A stretch of DNA of 64,000 nt from Strigamia acuminata (lineage: Eukaryota; Arthropoda; Chilopoda; Geophilomorpha; Linotaeniidae). Shown one piece after another: positions 12,501-25,244 of the stretch. Made by a program: the position numbers and the translations under genes. The stretch covers positions 14,384,001 to 14,448,000 of the forward strand of contig OX442319.1 of the NCBI GenBank assembly GCA_949358305.1, given 5' to 3'. The stretch's first letter is position 1. Every line of letters begins with the position of its first letter. Under the pieces are notes generated by a model that was not told where the DNA came from, ran no database searches, and saw only the letters and a list, made by a program, of their open reading frames with translations.

Positions 12501-15322
12501 TGAAAAAGAAATGGAAAGTGAGTTGAGGGGAAAGACGAAGGAGGAGAAGGAAAAAGAGAAGGAGATGGAGGAGGGTGGACGACCTGCACGCGCCGCATCA
12601 ATGACCCGAGTCGATGGTCGCACCCTGTCTTCCGGGAACCGACAATAATGACGATGACCGACAAATGTTAATCTCACCGGCAAACTGCTCTCTCATGCCG
12701 AACACATTCATTTGCTATCCGCGAACCTTTTGACATATTTGGCAACTCATCCCGGCCAATCTCCATGCGAATACCGGAAACTTGCGTTTGCTCATGCATC
12801 AAAACAGTAAACAGCCCGTGCAAGATTTCTCTCAATGTTTGCATTCCCACTACTTCCGGGCCACATTAAGCTGCTCATGCTTTAAAATGCACATCTTTCC
12901 TTAAAATACACATTTTTTCTTAAAAGTATGCACTTTTTCTTTAGAAATATACATTTTTTCAGAGAAATGCATATTTTTTTCAAAGAAATGTATATTTTTT
13001 TCAAAGAAATGCATATTTTTTTCAAAGAAATGCATATTTTTTTCAAAGAAATGCATATTTTTTTCTTGAAAATGCATATTTTTACATGAACACACACGAA
13101 TATTTGCCACAGATAATGAATATTTTCCCCAATAATGCATATTTTTACATGAACACACATTTTTTACTTTAAACGTATATATTTTCCACCTAAAGAGTTC
13201 ATTTTCGCCTAAAAAGTACATTTCACGTCTAAAAGTGCATGTGAGCATTAGATCTTGTGAAGATATCTCCGAATTCACGTGGGTCCCCCTATCCTAAGTG
13301 CATCGAGTCCCCCAAGCCTTATCCGCCCAAGTTAGTTAATAAAGCATTAAAAACAAAACAACTGAATTATCTCCCTGAGCAATTGTCACGTAATATCGTA
13401 CGTACTGTATGCTAGTTTAATTTATTAATATTTACACTACACTCGCTACTTTATATTTATTCATTTATAAATTTATTTATTTATTTAAAAATGATCGATT
13501 GGCATCTGTATATAATTGCATGGCCGTCTTTGTCCGCTCCAGCAACAGCAAATTCCAGCAGAATGCGAGGCAGAATGTTCAAATTGTCCTCCATGCTTAA
13601 TGACGTCACGCCGATGCTAAACTCAAGGCCGCCATCAACAACCTTCATCACCGGCTCACAGAGGGTGCTTATTAAGCAAAATTTATGGCAATGAAAAGCG
13701 CCAAAAGAAAAAAACATTTAAAAAAAAAACACATTGAAATAGCAAAAGGGGGAAAGAAAATGATTAAAAAGATGAAATAAAAAAAAAATGAGAATAAAAA
13801 TGAAAAAACTCACCTTGGTGCGGTTGATGGGGTTCGAGAAATCCCAATCGGGCGCCACGAACAAGTAGCCACATTTGGACACTTTACGGCTCACCTAATG
13901 CAAGATAAACGAATAAATGAATATTTTTAAATCAAGGGGTTGATTGGACACTAGATTAAATCTATTTTGCGGGTCGGCGAACCCCGAAAATTGCAATATT
14001 GAAATTCGAATTATTTTTTTTTTCTTTTTTATCAGTACACTTGCGGATTGCAAACGTTCAAAATTCGACTGGAAATAAATTTATTTTATCACCAATTTTT
14101 TTTTAGTTGTTTAAAGGTTTATTTTTCTACTAAAAACTCAATTTTGCAATGTGATTTGATTCCCAAGAAATTGACAGCCTTTGCTCAAAGCGCCTTAGAT
14201 GACGGATTTGAGCGGCAGGAGGCGCCGTTTGAATTTGAACCAATTTGTATAATTTCATCATCGTTTTTCAGCATAAACAAATTCTATTTTCCGTCTAACT
14301 GTTTACTCATGCGTGCCGCATCGCCTTTTAAGACCTTTCTTCGAAATTGATGGAAATCGTGGGAGGGAATGGAATGAAACCATTCGTCAAAATTGGAAAA
14401 AAATGGAAAAAAATGGGAGGAAAAAATGTTTTTCCTGCGAAAAACAACACAAACTAATAAATAAATCACTTTTCGTGTTGATTTTTTTTATTTTTTCGGG
14501 TCGTTATACTCGGAAAAGGCGTTTTTTGTGCATCGTTTAAAGTGGGGCGGGTCACCAGGGACGTGCGAGAGTCAAACACCTGAACGGAGCCAAACGGGAT
14601 AGAGATCGAATGGAAAAATCACACGAAACGAGTCGGTCTAAATTTAGACATGCGCACGACAAGTGCATCCATGTGTTTGTGCACATTCCGTAGTGATGAA
14701 ATCTGAGTAAAGGGGTCAGCCGATGACCTCGTGAACCAATCAAACATGGCCGAACGAAACTAAAAGGCGAAATAGGAAAAAATAAAAAAAAATAAAATAA
14801 AATAAAAATTTCATTTAATTTAAAAAAAAAAATAAAATAAATGATTTCTTTGGTGGTATTAGAGAGAGGGACGAGCGGAATATGACGTATGCGGAACTGA
14901 ACTCGACTGGGAACGTCAAGGGTCAATCGACAAAGTGTAAAAGAAAGTAACCGGAAGAAATGTAGCGATTCATGTCGGCCGAGCCGCAGTGGCACGCAGC
15001 CAAACACTTGTTAGACAGACCCGACCGTACATTTCAGTCGAATGGATCTCAATTTACGCCAAATAAAACACTAAAAAACACTAATTAATGAATAATGTAT
15101 GTCATCGGATGTTAAAATTAGGTTAAAACGCTTATTTTAAAGAAAAATCAAAAAAAAAAATTAGAGTCTGTCCGACTCCTCCATTGATTCACACTGACTC
15201 ACCCTGTTGTTATCGAGCGCTTCGGCGGAATGCGAGTCTTTGCAAGCGAAACAATTCTGGCATTTGCTCTTGTTGAAGATGTTGGGCGCGAATTTGCGGC
15301 ACTCGTTCTTGGCGAGCGACAT
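3590..15322 (-). CDS. MPRIP: MPRIP / outspread homologue (two PH domains plus coiled coil, myosin phosphatase Rho-interacting protein family)
   Basis: Nineteen exons join in phase to 1760 aa: 15203-15322, 13814-13894, 12434-12499, 11927-12190, 11422-11749, 11140-11327, 11007-11078, 10888-10938, 10062-10223, 9414-9998, 6561-8786, 5801-5983, 5588-5735, 5374-5497, 5150-5282, 4975-5091, 4835-4915, 4040-4178, 3590-3804. The start is set by the family N-terminus ([18 protein letters not shown]). PH1 spans about residues 46-150 ([29 protein letters not shown]). PH2 is about 380-475, beginning KKGWLL and ending [13 protein letters not shown] Ser-rich linker leads to a very large exon of 742 codons (about 640-1381), then coiled coil carrying the family motif [15 protein letters not shown]. 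Family members are cytoplasmic actin-binding scaffolds that bring Rho and myosin phosphatase to stress fibres; this role is inferred from homology. Exon 9 ends in a GC donor (GAG|GCGAGT). The extreme C-terminus after about 1690 is not recognisable from the vertebrate protein. Confidence 0.92.
6317..6482. repeat. Intronic 22-23 bp minisatellite
   Basis: Seven or so copies of a unit reading TTCAAATATTTTGTTCAACT lie in the intron between the giant coiled-coil exon and the next exon of the MPRIP-like gene. Length variants differ by one T. Plus-strand open frames rich in F/N/I here are repeat artefacts. Confidence 0.75.
12890..13240. repeat. Intronic tandem array, AAATGCATATTTTT core (about 23 bp units)
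   Basis: Between PH1 exons 2 and 3 of the MPRIP-like gene, units reading TTTCAAAGAAATGCATATTT repeat about five times at 12960-13075. More diverged units lie on both sides, including two copies of ATATTTTTACATGAACACAC. This is a member of the ATGCA-core array family of this window. Confidence 0.7.
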
Positions 15323-15760
15323 CATCGGGGTGTTCGTTCCATGTTTCGTGGTTTTGCGCCACTTTTCCGTGCACTTTTCGCTGCACTTTTCGCGTTGGGC
15401 GCCCCGTTAGACGGCGAGTGACGGCGCTGGTGCTGGTGGGTGTTGTTTACTTGTTGCGGGCTCCGCGCCAGTCGGGAGCAGTTTGGCAGCGGTTTGGACA
15501 CTTAGCTTTTTTCTGGTCGAGTTTGTCGAGTAGTTGGTGGGTCGGGTGTCAAGTGGACGTCGGTCTGCTCGTTTGGATGTTGGTGGTGACCGGGGGTCGG
15601 TCGGAGGTGATGGTGTCGTCGCGTCCCATTTCGTTTCTCGGGCGGATTACTTTTTAGTGCTGCGCCAGGTTTTGTAATCGTCCGCGGTAATTGGGCGCCT
15701 CAGGTGGAGGAAAGCGAGGGGGCGGTAATTGGGCGCCTCAGGTGGAGGAAAGCGAGGGGG
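15323..15760 (-). promoter_or_regulatory. GC-rich 5' region of the MPRIP-like gene, with a 38-bp tandem duplication
   Basis: Immediately upstream of the start codon the sequence becomes unusually G/C-rich for this window, which fits a CpG-type promoter. At 15685-15722 and 15723-15760 a 38-bp unit (starting CGGTAATTGGGCGCCTCAGG) is present twice in direct tandem. It contains the palindrome GGCGCC and an inverted CCAAT box (ATTGG), so the duplication doubles both. No TATA box is obvious. The plus-strand open frames at 15207-15657 are not supported as genes. Confidence 0.45.
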
Positions 15761-17066
15761 CGGCTATTGGTGGAGATTGCAAATGGATGGAAATGCGAAA
15801 TTGGAGAGTTTTGGAGGGTTTTGGAGGGTTTTGATGGCTTTTGATGGGTTTTTGAAGTTAATTTTTGTTTATTGTTTTTATGAATTGTGGGTTTTAAATT
15901 TTTGATTTTTTGGGGATTATTTTATGTTTGGTTGGTGAAGGTTGGTCGGTTTTTTTTGGAAGTGTTTTGGGGGTTTTTCGAGAAAATTTTGGTGTATATT
16001 TGGCGCGAGGTGATGCAGCGCTTGAGAGGCGAGCGGCGGTAACGGGAACTACTTTATTTCTATTTTTATTTCTTCTTCTTTTTATTTTGGTTGATATCAT
16101 AGATTGTTTGAAATGAATTTGTTTGGCACAAATGGTTTTGATGTGTTAATAGGGTCAAGTGAGTGAGTTTATGGGGCTGGAATTGTGGGAGAGGAAAGGA
16201 GAAGAAAGGAGAGGAGAGGACAGAAGATGATTTGTTTTCTTTTTATTTTCTTAGCGATCTTTGCTTTCCAGATGTTTAAAAAGTCAGAACTTTTAAAATT
16301 AAATGGAATTGGTGTTGTTATGTAATACCACGTGTCTACTATACCCGTTATATAAAAAATAATACAAATGAAACAAATGTGGAATTGAAAGATTTTTTAA
16401 ATTAAATATTTGGGTTTGTAAAAATAGAAAGGAAATTGACTGCTTTTAAAAACATTCAAACATTCAAAGATTCAAAGATTTCAAAGATTTCGAGAGATTT
16501 GTTTGGTTCTGATGAATTTCTTTAAGATTTGATGTAGATTTGATGCGATTTTGAAGATTTGAAGTGGATTTGATAGGATTTTGAAGATTTGACTTAGATT
16601 TCACGGGATATTTCAGATTTCATGGGATTTTTAAGATCTTGTAAGATTTTTCAGATTTCCTAAGATTTTTCAGATTTTATGGGATTTTTTGGATTTCATC
16701 AGATTTTTCAGATTTCACGGGATTTTTCAGATTTCTTGAGGTATTCAAAGTTTTGCTTAAAGATTTCTTAGAATCTCTCAACGTGCCAAATCTTCATCAA
16801 CTTTTTCCGCACCAGCGACCCTCTGTGATGAAATGATCAACCTTGACCAAGGCTACTTGACAACCGATCCGCCCGGTCTCACCACATCTCAACTAAACCG
16901 TTTGTAAATTCAGATACGAGAAATAATCGAATGACAAAAAGTAAATTACAAACTTATATTCATCATCCTCATTAATTAGCAACAATTTTTGTTTTGTAAT
17001 TAAAAAATATCTTCATATTCATCAACCATTGAATGTACAGCAGAAATCATCATTTGGCGTAATATA
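15761..17066. other. Intergenic spacer with low-complexity AGATTT repeats
   Basis: At 16440-16760 the sequence is a degenerate run of AGATTT/GATTTCA words (TTTTCAGATTTCATGGGATT-like units). The remainder is unremarkable AT-rich spacer between the MPRIP-like promoter and the 3' end of NPC1. No supported gene. Confidence 0.5.
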
Positions 17067-18075
17067 TTAGAGATGAGTGGATTCGATATACTTCTCTTCT
17101 GACTTCATTTTTTCTTTGTAGCGTGAACCATTTTGAAGAGTATTGCTTGCTTTTGTCTTTTCGGACAGGTGTTCGCGTCGTCCTGGACCGCCTAGGATTA
17201 ATAAATAAATATTCAGAAAATTGTAGGAAAATCAACTGTGCATATAGTTATATCAACACCAAACAGTCAATGGAGGAATATCGGTTCAATGAATTAATAT
17301 TCAGAAATGACATTTTCAAATTTAAAAAAAGAAGAAAAAAACCGTTAGCAGGCGGAAAAATGCATTTTTATGAGAAATAAATTCATTTTGAGCCGTAAAA
17401 AGTGCAGTTTCACACAAAACAAAACAAGCAGTTTCGGGTAAAAAAAAATGTATTTTTGTACGAAAAAATGCATTCTCAGAAGAAAAAGTGTATTATCAAA
17501 CATAAAAATGCATCTTTAAGCATAAAAATGCATTTTTAGACATGATTTTTTTTACTTTTAAAAAATGCATTTTTAACGTGTTCTCATAAAACTTGAATTC
17601 AGTCTTAAAAATACAGAGAATCTTACCTATATAGCTGAGTAAAACCGGTAAAAGTATTAAGCCGTGCGAGGCACCAATTAGAACAATTCCCAAATACATT
17701 CGGAAATAAAATACTTGGAAAATCTGCGACTTTGCAAATGCTAACACAATAATTCCTCCGAATTTTGTGAATGTAATACCAGACAAAACCTTCAAAGAAG
17801 TAATAAAGATATTAATAAAAAATACACTTGAATTTACGAACTTTTCTTACTGATGATCCCATATTGATTAGGGCTTCTTTCGTTCTCAATAAGCGTGTTT
17901 CCTGGAAACTTGTAGCGTAAGAGCGTGTTAAATGGGAACAAAACTCGACGCCAATGCCCACAGCCTGACAGAAAATAACAAATACTGTAATAATAAATGG
18001 AAAGAACCCGAGAAATCGGTTCGTCATAACGGACGTCCGTTGTATCATATTTTGTTTAACATGGTGTTCTATGAC

Positions 18076-18120
<45 letters not shown>

Positions 18121-21100
18121 CATTTTTAAGTATTTGTTACAACGGGGCTTGACTGTAATTCACTGATCTTGGCTCACCATAACAAGATTGACCAATGAAA
18201 CAGCGTTCAACTGAATGTTCCACCAATACATGAGCCCCATCAAATTCATTACAATCATGATAATGGTGGCGATGATTATAAGTGCAGAAAAGACATCAAA
18301 ACCCAATAAAACAAACGAAACGATGAATATGGCTGCGGTTGAAATGCCCAAATTTTGAAGCGTATCTTCCCACATAGTCAAATATTGCTCATAAAACAGA
18401 TAAAAAACACTAGAACATAGTTGAAAAAAGAATTGTATTTAATTTTAATTGTTATTGTTATTTAATTGTTATTTAATTGTTATTGTAGACTACCTATATG
18501 GGAAAACCTCGTATGGTTTGTTATTGTTTTCTTCGGTACGATTCCTATTCATCGACGTTGTTATTCTGTCGGCGAGAAGGCGTGCCCATTGCAGCGCACT
18601 GTAATAATCTTTGGATGTTTTCAATATTGTGTGATATGTCATGAAATAGGTAGCTAAACGGGAATGAATCATTTTAGTATAAATTAATAATAGTTATAAT
18701 TTCACATTTCTACCTCCTATTTGAGTCCTGTTGTTGAGCAGCTGTACGCCGCTCGCAAATGCCGCGTGGCCTCTGGTAGAAAGAAAGAAAGAAAGAAAGA
18801 AAGAAAAATGAATTTATTTATTTATTTTTCAAGTGACAATTGACTAGAAATAAAATGTATGCAAATTTACCCTAAGCATTGTACATTCACATCTGTCGAT
18901 GGATTTTCTTCCAGATAAATTGGTAAATATTTGACAAAGTCATCCGATCTGATACGAACAACTTCCCCATGTTGTTCGGTTTGAATGCCACAGGAAACAC
19001 ATGGGGGGTCTGTTTTGAGCGGACAGTATCTTCCGGTTGACACATTCATCCAACAACAATCAGCACCCATTGCCCACTGTTGGTAAGTATCTAACCACGA
19101 CTGCGGTTTCTGCGCAATGTAGGTTCTGCAATTTATAACTTGTTTTGAGTTTACATCGTGTCTAGTCGAGTGCGATTTAAGCGAGCGAGTCAGATTTAAC
19201 ATTTAACGCCGGATTTAACGTTACACGATTTCTTTGCATCTCAATTTTTAAGAAAAAATATTTCCATTAACTAGGAAATATTTCGGGAATGAATACCCCT
19301 TACTTGTATTTGTCTTATTTTTGGAACGTATCCTCAGCAGCTCCTTTCCTTATCCTTACCAATAGGCGGAGCAAAAGACAAGCAAGGGGTTCTGTCAGTC
19401 TGTGTCCAGGCTGTGACCGATTCACCGATCCAGCATAAGATTTGGTCAAGTTGTGACCTTGCGTGCTTTACGAGGCGTCAGAAATTATTTGCTCACTACG
19501 CTAGATATTCGAACTTTTTCTCTGAAATAAATTTAATTCTACACTTATTCTATCTTTTTTCCACACTACTTGTACTTCAACTGCCGACCTACACTCATTT
19601 TTCTTTTTCCTCACCACTTTAAAACCGTCTTGGTGACGTTTTTTCGGTAGTGCTATGCTGCTATGCTAATGTTTTCTGCAATGTTTTGGACAATGTCGAC
19701 AAGAAGAAATTAAAGCTGACTAGGGATACAGACTGAATTCAGGTGCTCAGATATTGTCGCATTGCAACTGATCCACTCACAAGTCAGATGAGGAATTCGA
19801 GGTGGCCAAAGTCTTATTCATGAAGAAATAAAGTGTTGTGGGCAATGTATTTGCTTTCTTGGATTATTTTGAGGTTTGTTGAGTGACATGTTGGCCATTT
19901 CCAAATGGTCTTCCAACAACACAATTAAACCGAGACACTCAAGAAAAAGAAAAGCACTACTGTTGGCGCAGTTTTAAACATTAGGGCAGAATTTAATAAT
20001 TTTTAGAGTGGAAAAACAAAAGTAGGTAATGTGGAAAAAAGTAGTGCACATTTCAATTATTTTTAGTGAAAAAGAAAGAAAAATGAGTGTTGCAATAAAT
20101 GCAACGTAACCCTTTACGAGATAGGAGCAATGAGCAATGAGAGGCGATGTCGCACTCCACTCTCAAGTCTGAAGGAACTTAAAGCAACCTCAAGGCCGTG
20201 TGTAAGGCACGACAGTCGACAGGGAAGGGTAAAAGTTATTCCGGTCTTACAGTACTTAAATCCGGCCCTATGGAAATTAAGTCGTTCGCACATGTTCGAT
20301 TTAGCGGCGGCAAAGCTGATTTCCATTGACAGAGAGTCTGAGGCACAGCCTAATCCACTGCAAATCTGATCTTGTAATTCGTGCTGGGAATAGTCGTATC
20401 CTTCTTTCACGACAAAATAGACCGGTGGACCTACCGCCAGGTATTTCTTAAGCGCTTCAAAATATCTGAGTACAAAAGAATCCTGAAAAGAAAAGAAAAG
20501 AAAAGAAGAAAAGGAAATTAATTTCTCTACTTACTTTTCATTTTTTAAAAGTAAATTTTGAGTACATTACTTCGGGCATAGACAACTCTTGGTCAAGTCC
20601 AATCTCTATCTTTGTAATGACGGCCACTGAACTACACAACCAACCGAGAAAAAGCACAAGCTGACAAGTAAGAGATAATGAGAAACATGAAAAGCCAAAA
20701 AATGCAAGCAAATAAAATTGTCTCTCTTCTCAGTTCTCACCACTCCGACTCGAACGCACGGTTTCAATAGAAACGGCGCGTAGTAGTTTTCAAATGTCCT
20801 GAAGAGCAAACTATTGGTGTGCTCACTCTCACTCTCTTCGCTCTTTGATCCTTTCACGCAACAACAGATGTCCGCTCTATTGCTCTAGGAAAAAGAAATA
20901 TCAAACCTAACCAAAGACAGCAAAGAGCAAACTTACTTCCTGTCTTCGAATATCGATCGTCAACAGACTGACAAAACATGAGATTTGTAAGAGAAAGTCG
21001 ATGAGTAAGGCCAATCCGGCGTACAAAGCGAAAGTCTTAACGGCCGGCATCGTCGACAATCCTCCCAAGAAGAAACAGCACGACTCCGAGAAACTCGACA

Positions 21101-22628
21101 AAAGCATGCTGGGTGCTACTTCGCCAACGATTCGACCGATCTGCTCTTCCCTGGTTTCGCCCAGTTGACGTCGATCCCGCTGGTAAGTCTGCACCAATAT
21201 GAAGATATTGTCGACGCCGACGGCCAACACGAGGAACGGAATCACTTCGATGATGATTAAAGTTCCTCGCACACCCATGTAACCGAAACTTCCGATCGAT
21301 GCGCCAACGGAAAGGAGAACGATTAAAACGCCGCTCAAGCCCAATGTAATTTTCGAATCGATCTGGCAAACAAATGTGATTTTGTGAGTGTTCGCATTCG
21401 CACGGAGTGACAACACACACGATAAATTCACAAGAAATACTCAGGAGAGGAAGAGGACCTGATGGTTTATTGCTATTAATGACTTTATTCACGTGTCAAG
21501 AGCTCCTTATGGTGCATTTCTCAAAGCAAAGGCTGCTACGGTAGGTCAAACCTAAACCGCGAGATTGGTTTCTACAACACGGTTGGCCAAAACTGGACGC
21601 TCAGGTCCTAGTGAGCCAGAGTGAAAGAGAGTGCTACTACAGTACACCACAACACTCGGGTAAGTCTCGATGGGGTTGGGGGCCATGCTAATTCCTGTTT
21701 CCCATATTTTCCCATATTCCGCAGCTCCACCTGGTTGCAAGGAGTTGCAATGGGTGTAGGCGTTTAATAGTTTAATGGTGGGATGATTTAATGGTGAGGT
21801 GGGAATTGGGAATTGGGATTAAATGTGTTTTACCAGGATGCGATTAAAGTGATTCACTTGGCCCAATGAAATGGAAATGTAGGCAAACATGATGAGGTAG
21901 CTGATGAGTATGGTGAGAATGTCGGATTTGCTTCCCCGCTCTAATTCGTCTTGAATGGATCGCTGCAATTGACATTTTCAAGGAAAGATTAAAATAAAAC
22001 GTGCAATTTGGCACTTGACGTGTCCCTTTTTACGTACTTCGGATGTAAATGCAATTGTCATGTTTGGGTTTTTGTAATCTTTCATGAATTGGACGTACCT
22101 AGGGTAGAGACAATAGAAACAATAGAGATAATAGAGATTGAGATTGATTGTTTTCGATACTCACACAGCTTCCCAAGCCAACGCCTTGGCCATATTGTCA
22201 GGATTGTTGTGATAATTATTGTTTAGGAATGTGATAACTACGGCTGTTGCATTAAAATAATCGGTTTTTTCGAATCCACCGAGTGCAACGTAGGGGAAAA
22301 CGGGGCCACCGTAGACGGCCAAACAGGTAGGGCCAACTGGATTTCTACAAAACAATTCAATGACTCTTCACTTAATTGCGATCAAGAATCAAGATCAAAG
22401 TGAATCAATCGATTACCGAAAACAAGCTTCCAGTACGCTCAAATAGTTTGCATCTTCCATCTTTGTTTGATTGTTTTGAAAATAGTTTGGCAGGCTTTGT
22501 ACAGTGCAGTTGTTAATGTCAGGTGCTAAAGGTGCAAAACAGATGTCCTGAAGAGTGACTATCATCGTTTCGTTCCACACAGCCGTTAGTGCTTCAATCT
22601 TTAACTGCAAATCTAAAATCTAGAAAAA

Positions 22629-22695
<67 letters not shown>

Positions 22696-25205
22696 AGTCT
22701 TTAATTATGATTTTTGTACCTGCTTAAGGAACTCAGGCCTAAACACCGGTCCGTAAGTGGTGTTATCGGGTGACGTAAACTTGGTGTTGTCGGTCGGCGT
22801 TATGATTAGTTGCTCGGTTCGATAAAACGGTTGGAAATGTTGGTCGAAGTAATCGCGTTCAAGCCGAGAGCGACTCGTGGGCATTGCCCATAATTCAATT
22901 GGATCTGTGATAATCTCAAAGAAGTAAATTCCACTCGCTAGAGCGCCAGCTACTGCCAGACCACTGAATAACACGACGAGGGTGTGAGTGGCGCACAATC
23001 TTCCCCACCAAGTAAAAAATCTATTAATCGATGTTTCAAAAGCGGCCACAAATTTCCTGTAACATCCAATTTTTTCATCAAACTTTTCTGCTTTATTCCA
23101 TTTTGCATCCGTACTCGAATCTTCTTTCTTTGCTGAAAAGATGAAAAACACATACTGTATTTCCAACATTTTGATACCGGCTATTTCCAAAGGCATTTCC
23201 AAAACTTTGACATTTTCGCCATTGGAAACGAACTTGGACAATGAAGAAATATTCGACACCAACTCGGTCAATCCACGTGTTATTCACATAATGCTGTCTA
23301 AATCTGAGCTCAGCCCAAACATGTTTCTGTAAACTCCTCTCGGATTCCTTGAAAACCATTAATGTCCTCTGATCTGACTTCAGGAATGGGATTGAGCGAC
23401 TGACTTCTTAATGACAATTTTAACGTTTTTGACATTTTAAAATGGCAGACTTAAGCTTAACATTTTTCAATTTTGACATTTACGGTACAATATTTATTTA
23501 TTTATTTATTTATTTATTTATAATTTTTTACCAATAAATTACCTCGCTTTTTCCCCATTCTCTTGTAAACTATTATGCTAATTAGAATCAACGGAAGAGA
23601 CACAGCAGCAAACACAAGGGCAGAGATTTCCATCGCCGCGTCATGACCAAATATCTCGAGCGGTTTCGAATCGGGTGGATAAGGCGCTGGTGGACGGCAA
23701 GTTTGTTCGCAGTCGATACAGGCGCACGCACTTTCATCCTGTAAATTAAATGAAAGAAATTAATTAATTACCGCTAATTGAATAAATAAATTCAAATAAA
23801 TTAATAAATTAACATTAATCGGTTGGCTGCAGTTGACTACAGGTAAGTGAAGAGGTTTGAATGTTTCGCCGTGTTCGCTTATTGTTTCGTTGTCCCAAAA
23901 GGTGACATTTACTAAAAACGGCGCAAAGCCGTTGTTGACATCGCCCATGTACGTCAACAAACGTTCTGCGGTGCACAATTCTGATCCCCAAGGGCCGCAC
24001 ATTGTAGCCATGGCTTTACCTCCCATCAATGGATCGTAAACGCCTTTGCATGAATCGAACAACATTTGCGTGTAAGATTTAGAGAGGATGTACTCGACTT
24101 CTTTGACCACTGCTTCATTATTGTGTTCTGAAATACAATTGATTTGACTATTAACGAAAACAAGCATTTTTACGAGTAGAAAATTAGAAAATTACGTTCA
24201 TCTCCTATGGCCGTCGCCTGCACGTGTAAATAGCGACTTTGTTGTGGGCTGCATGTCAAGGCGCATAAATATCTTCTAAAATTGTACATACAAGCCGGAC
24301 ATCTCCCTAAATAATGTTTGGCTATTGCTGAACTGGCTATAAATGTTTGTATTTGATCCGCGTCGCAACATGTGAGTGCGTTACCTGCGTAGGAAATGAA
24401 ATCAAATTATTCCAATTTTATTATGTTTGTCATTTCAGGTACAGTGTAGGCTGCGTAGCCCGGACAGAGTACCGACCGGACAGCTGTGTGGTCCGGACAA
24501 GTTTGCCGGGGCCCGGAGCAATGCTAAATTTGCTCTGTGGTCCGGACAGCCCCCCCTTCCGGAATCTGGACTAAGCGATGCGTCCCGTATAGGGAAAAAT
24601 CGCTGCGTAGTCCGGACAAAAACCAAAAATGCCGATTTTCTAATGAAACAAATTAGAAAAAAAATTAAAAACACTAAAATTTAAATAAAAAAAGGTTGGA
24701 AAAGGTACTGTGCGCCATGTGCACGTCGTAATGTGCACGTGTTCACGAACGTAGACATGACGTAACATATGTGCACCTGCAATAAATTAAAATTTCATTA
24801 AAATTTTAGTGTTTTTAATTCTTTTTCTAATTTGTTTCATTAGAAAATCGGCCTTTTTGAATTGTTTTAATGTAGCAGAAAGTGATTTTCTTTAACTCTC
24901 ATGTGGCATTTGTCCGGAACAGAGTGTATAATATGCCCTACAGAAAGGACATTGTCCGGATCGGACAAGTTTCTGTGTCCCGTCCTATGTCCGGGCTACG
25001 CAGCCTACACTGTATACTATAAAATGCGCTTACCATTTTCATCCACTAATTCTGGACACATTTCTTTCAATGTGCCAACTGCTGACGACCCGAGTGGTTT
25101 TGCCGGTCCCTTGTACAAGCAATTTAAAATGTAGTCCGAGTTGGTTGTTGTGTCGCATTGCCCGTACCACACGCAGTGATCTTCAGCTGCTGCCTGTTTA
25201 AACCA

Positions 25206-25244
<39 letters not shown>

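Noticed and set aside
15207-15657. Plus-strand frames over the MPRIP-like 5' region
   Set aside because: They overlap the first coding exon and GC-rich promoter on the opposite strand and show no family features.
20114-20291. Using the longer open frame to extend NPC1 exon 14 to about 20245
   Set aside because: It would insert unrelated residues and break phase with exon 15; ending at 20292 restores the family spacing.
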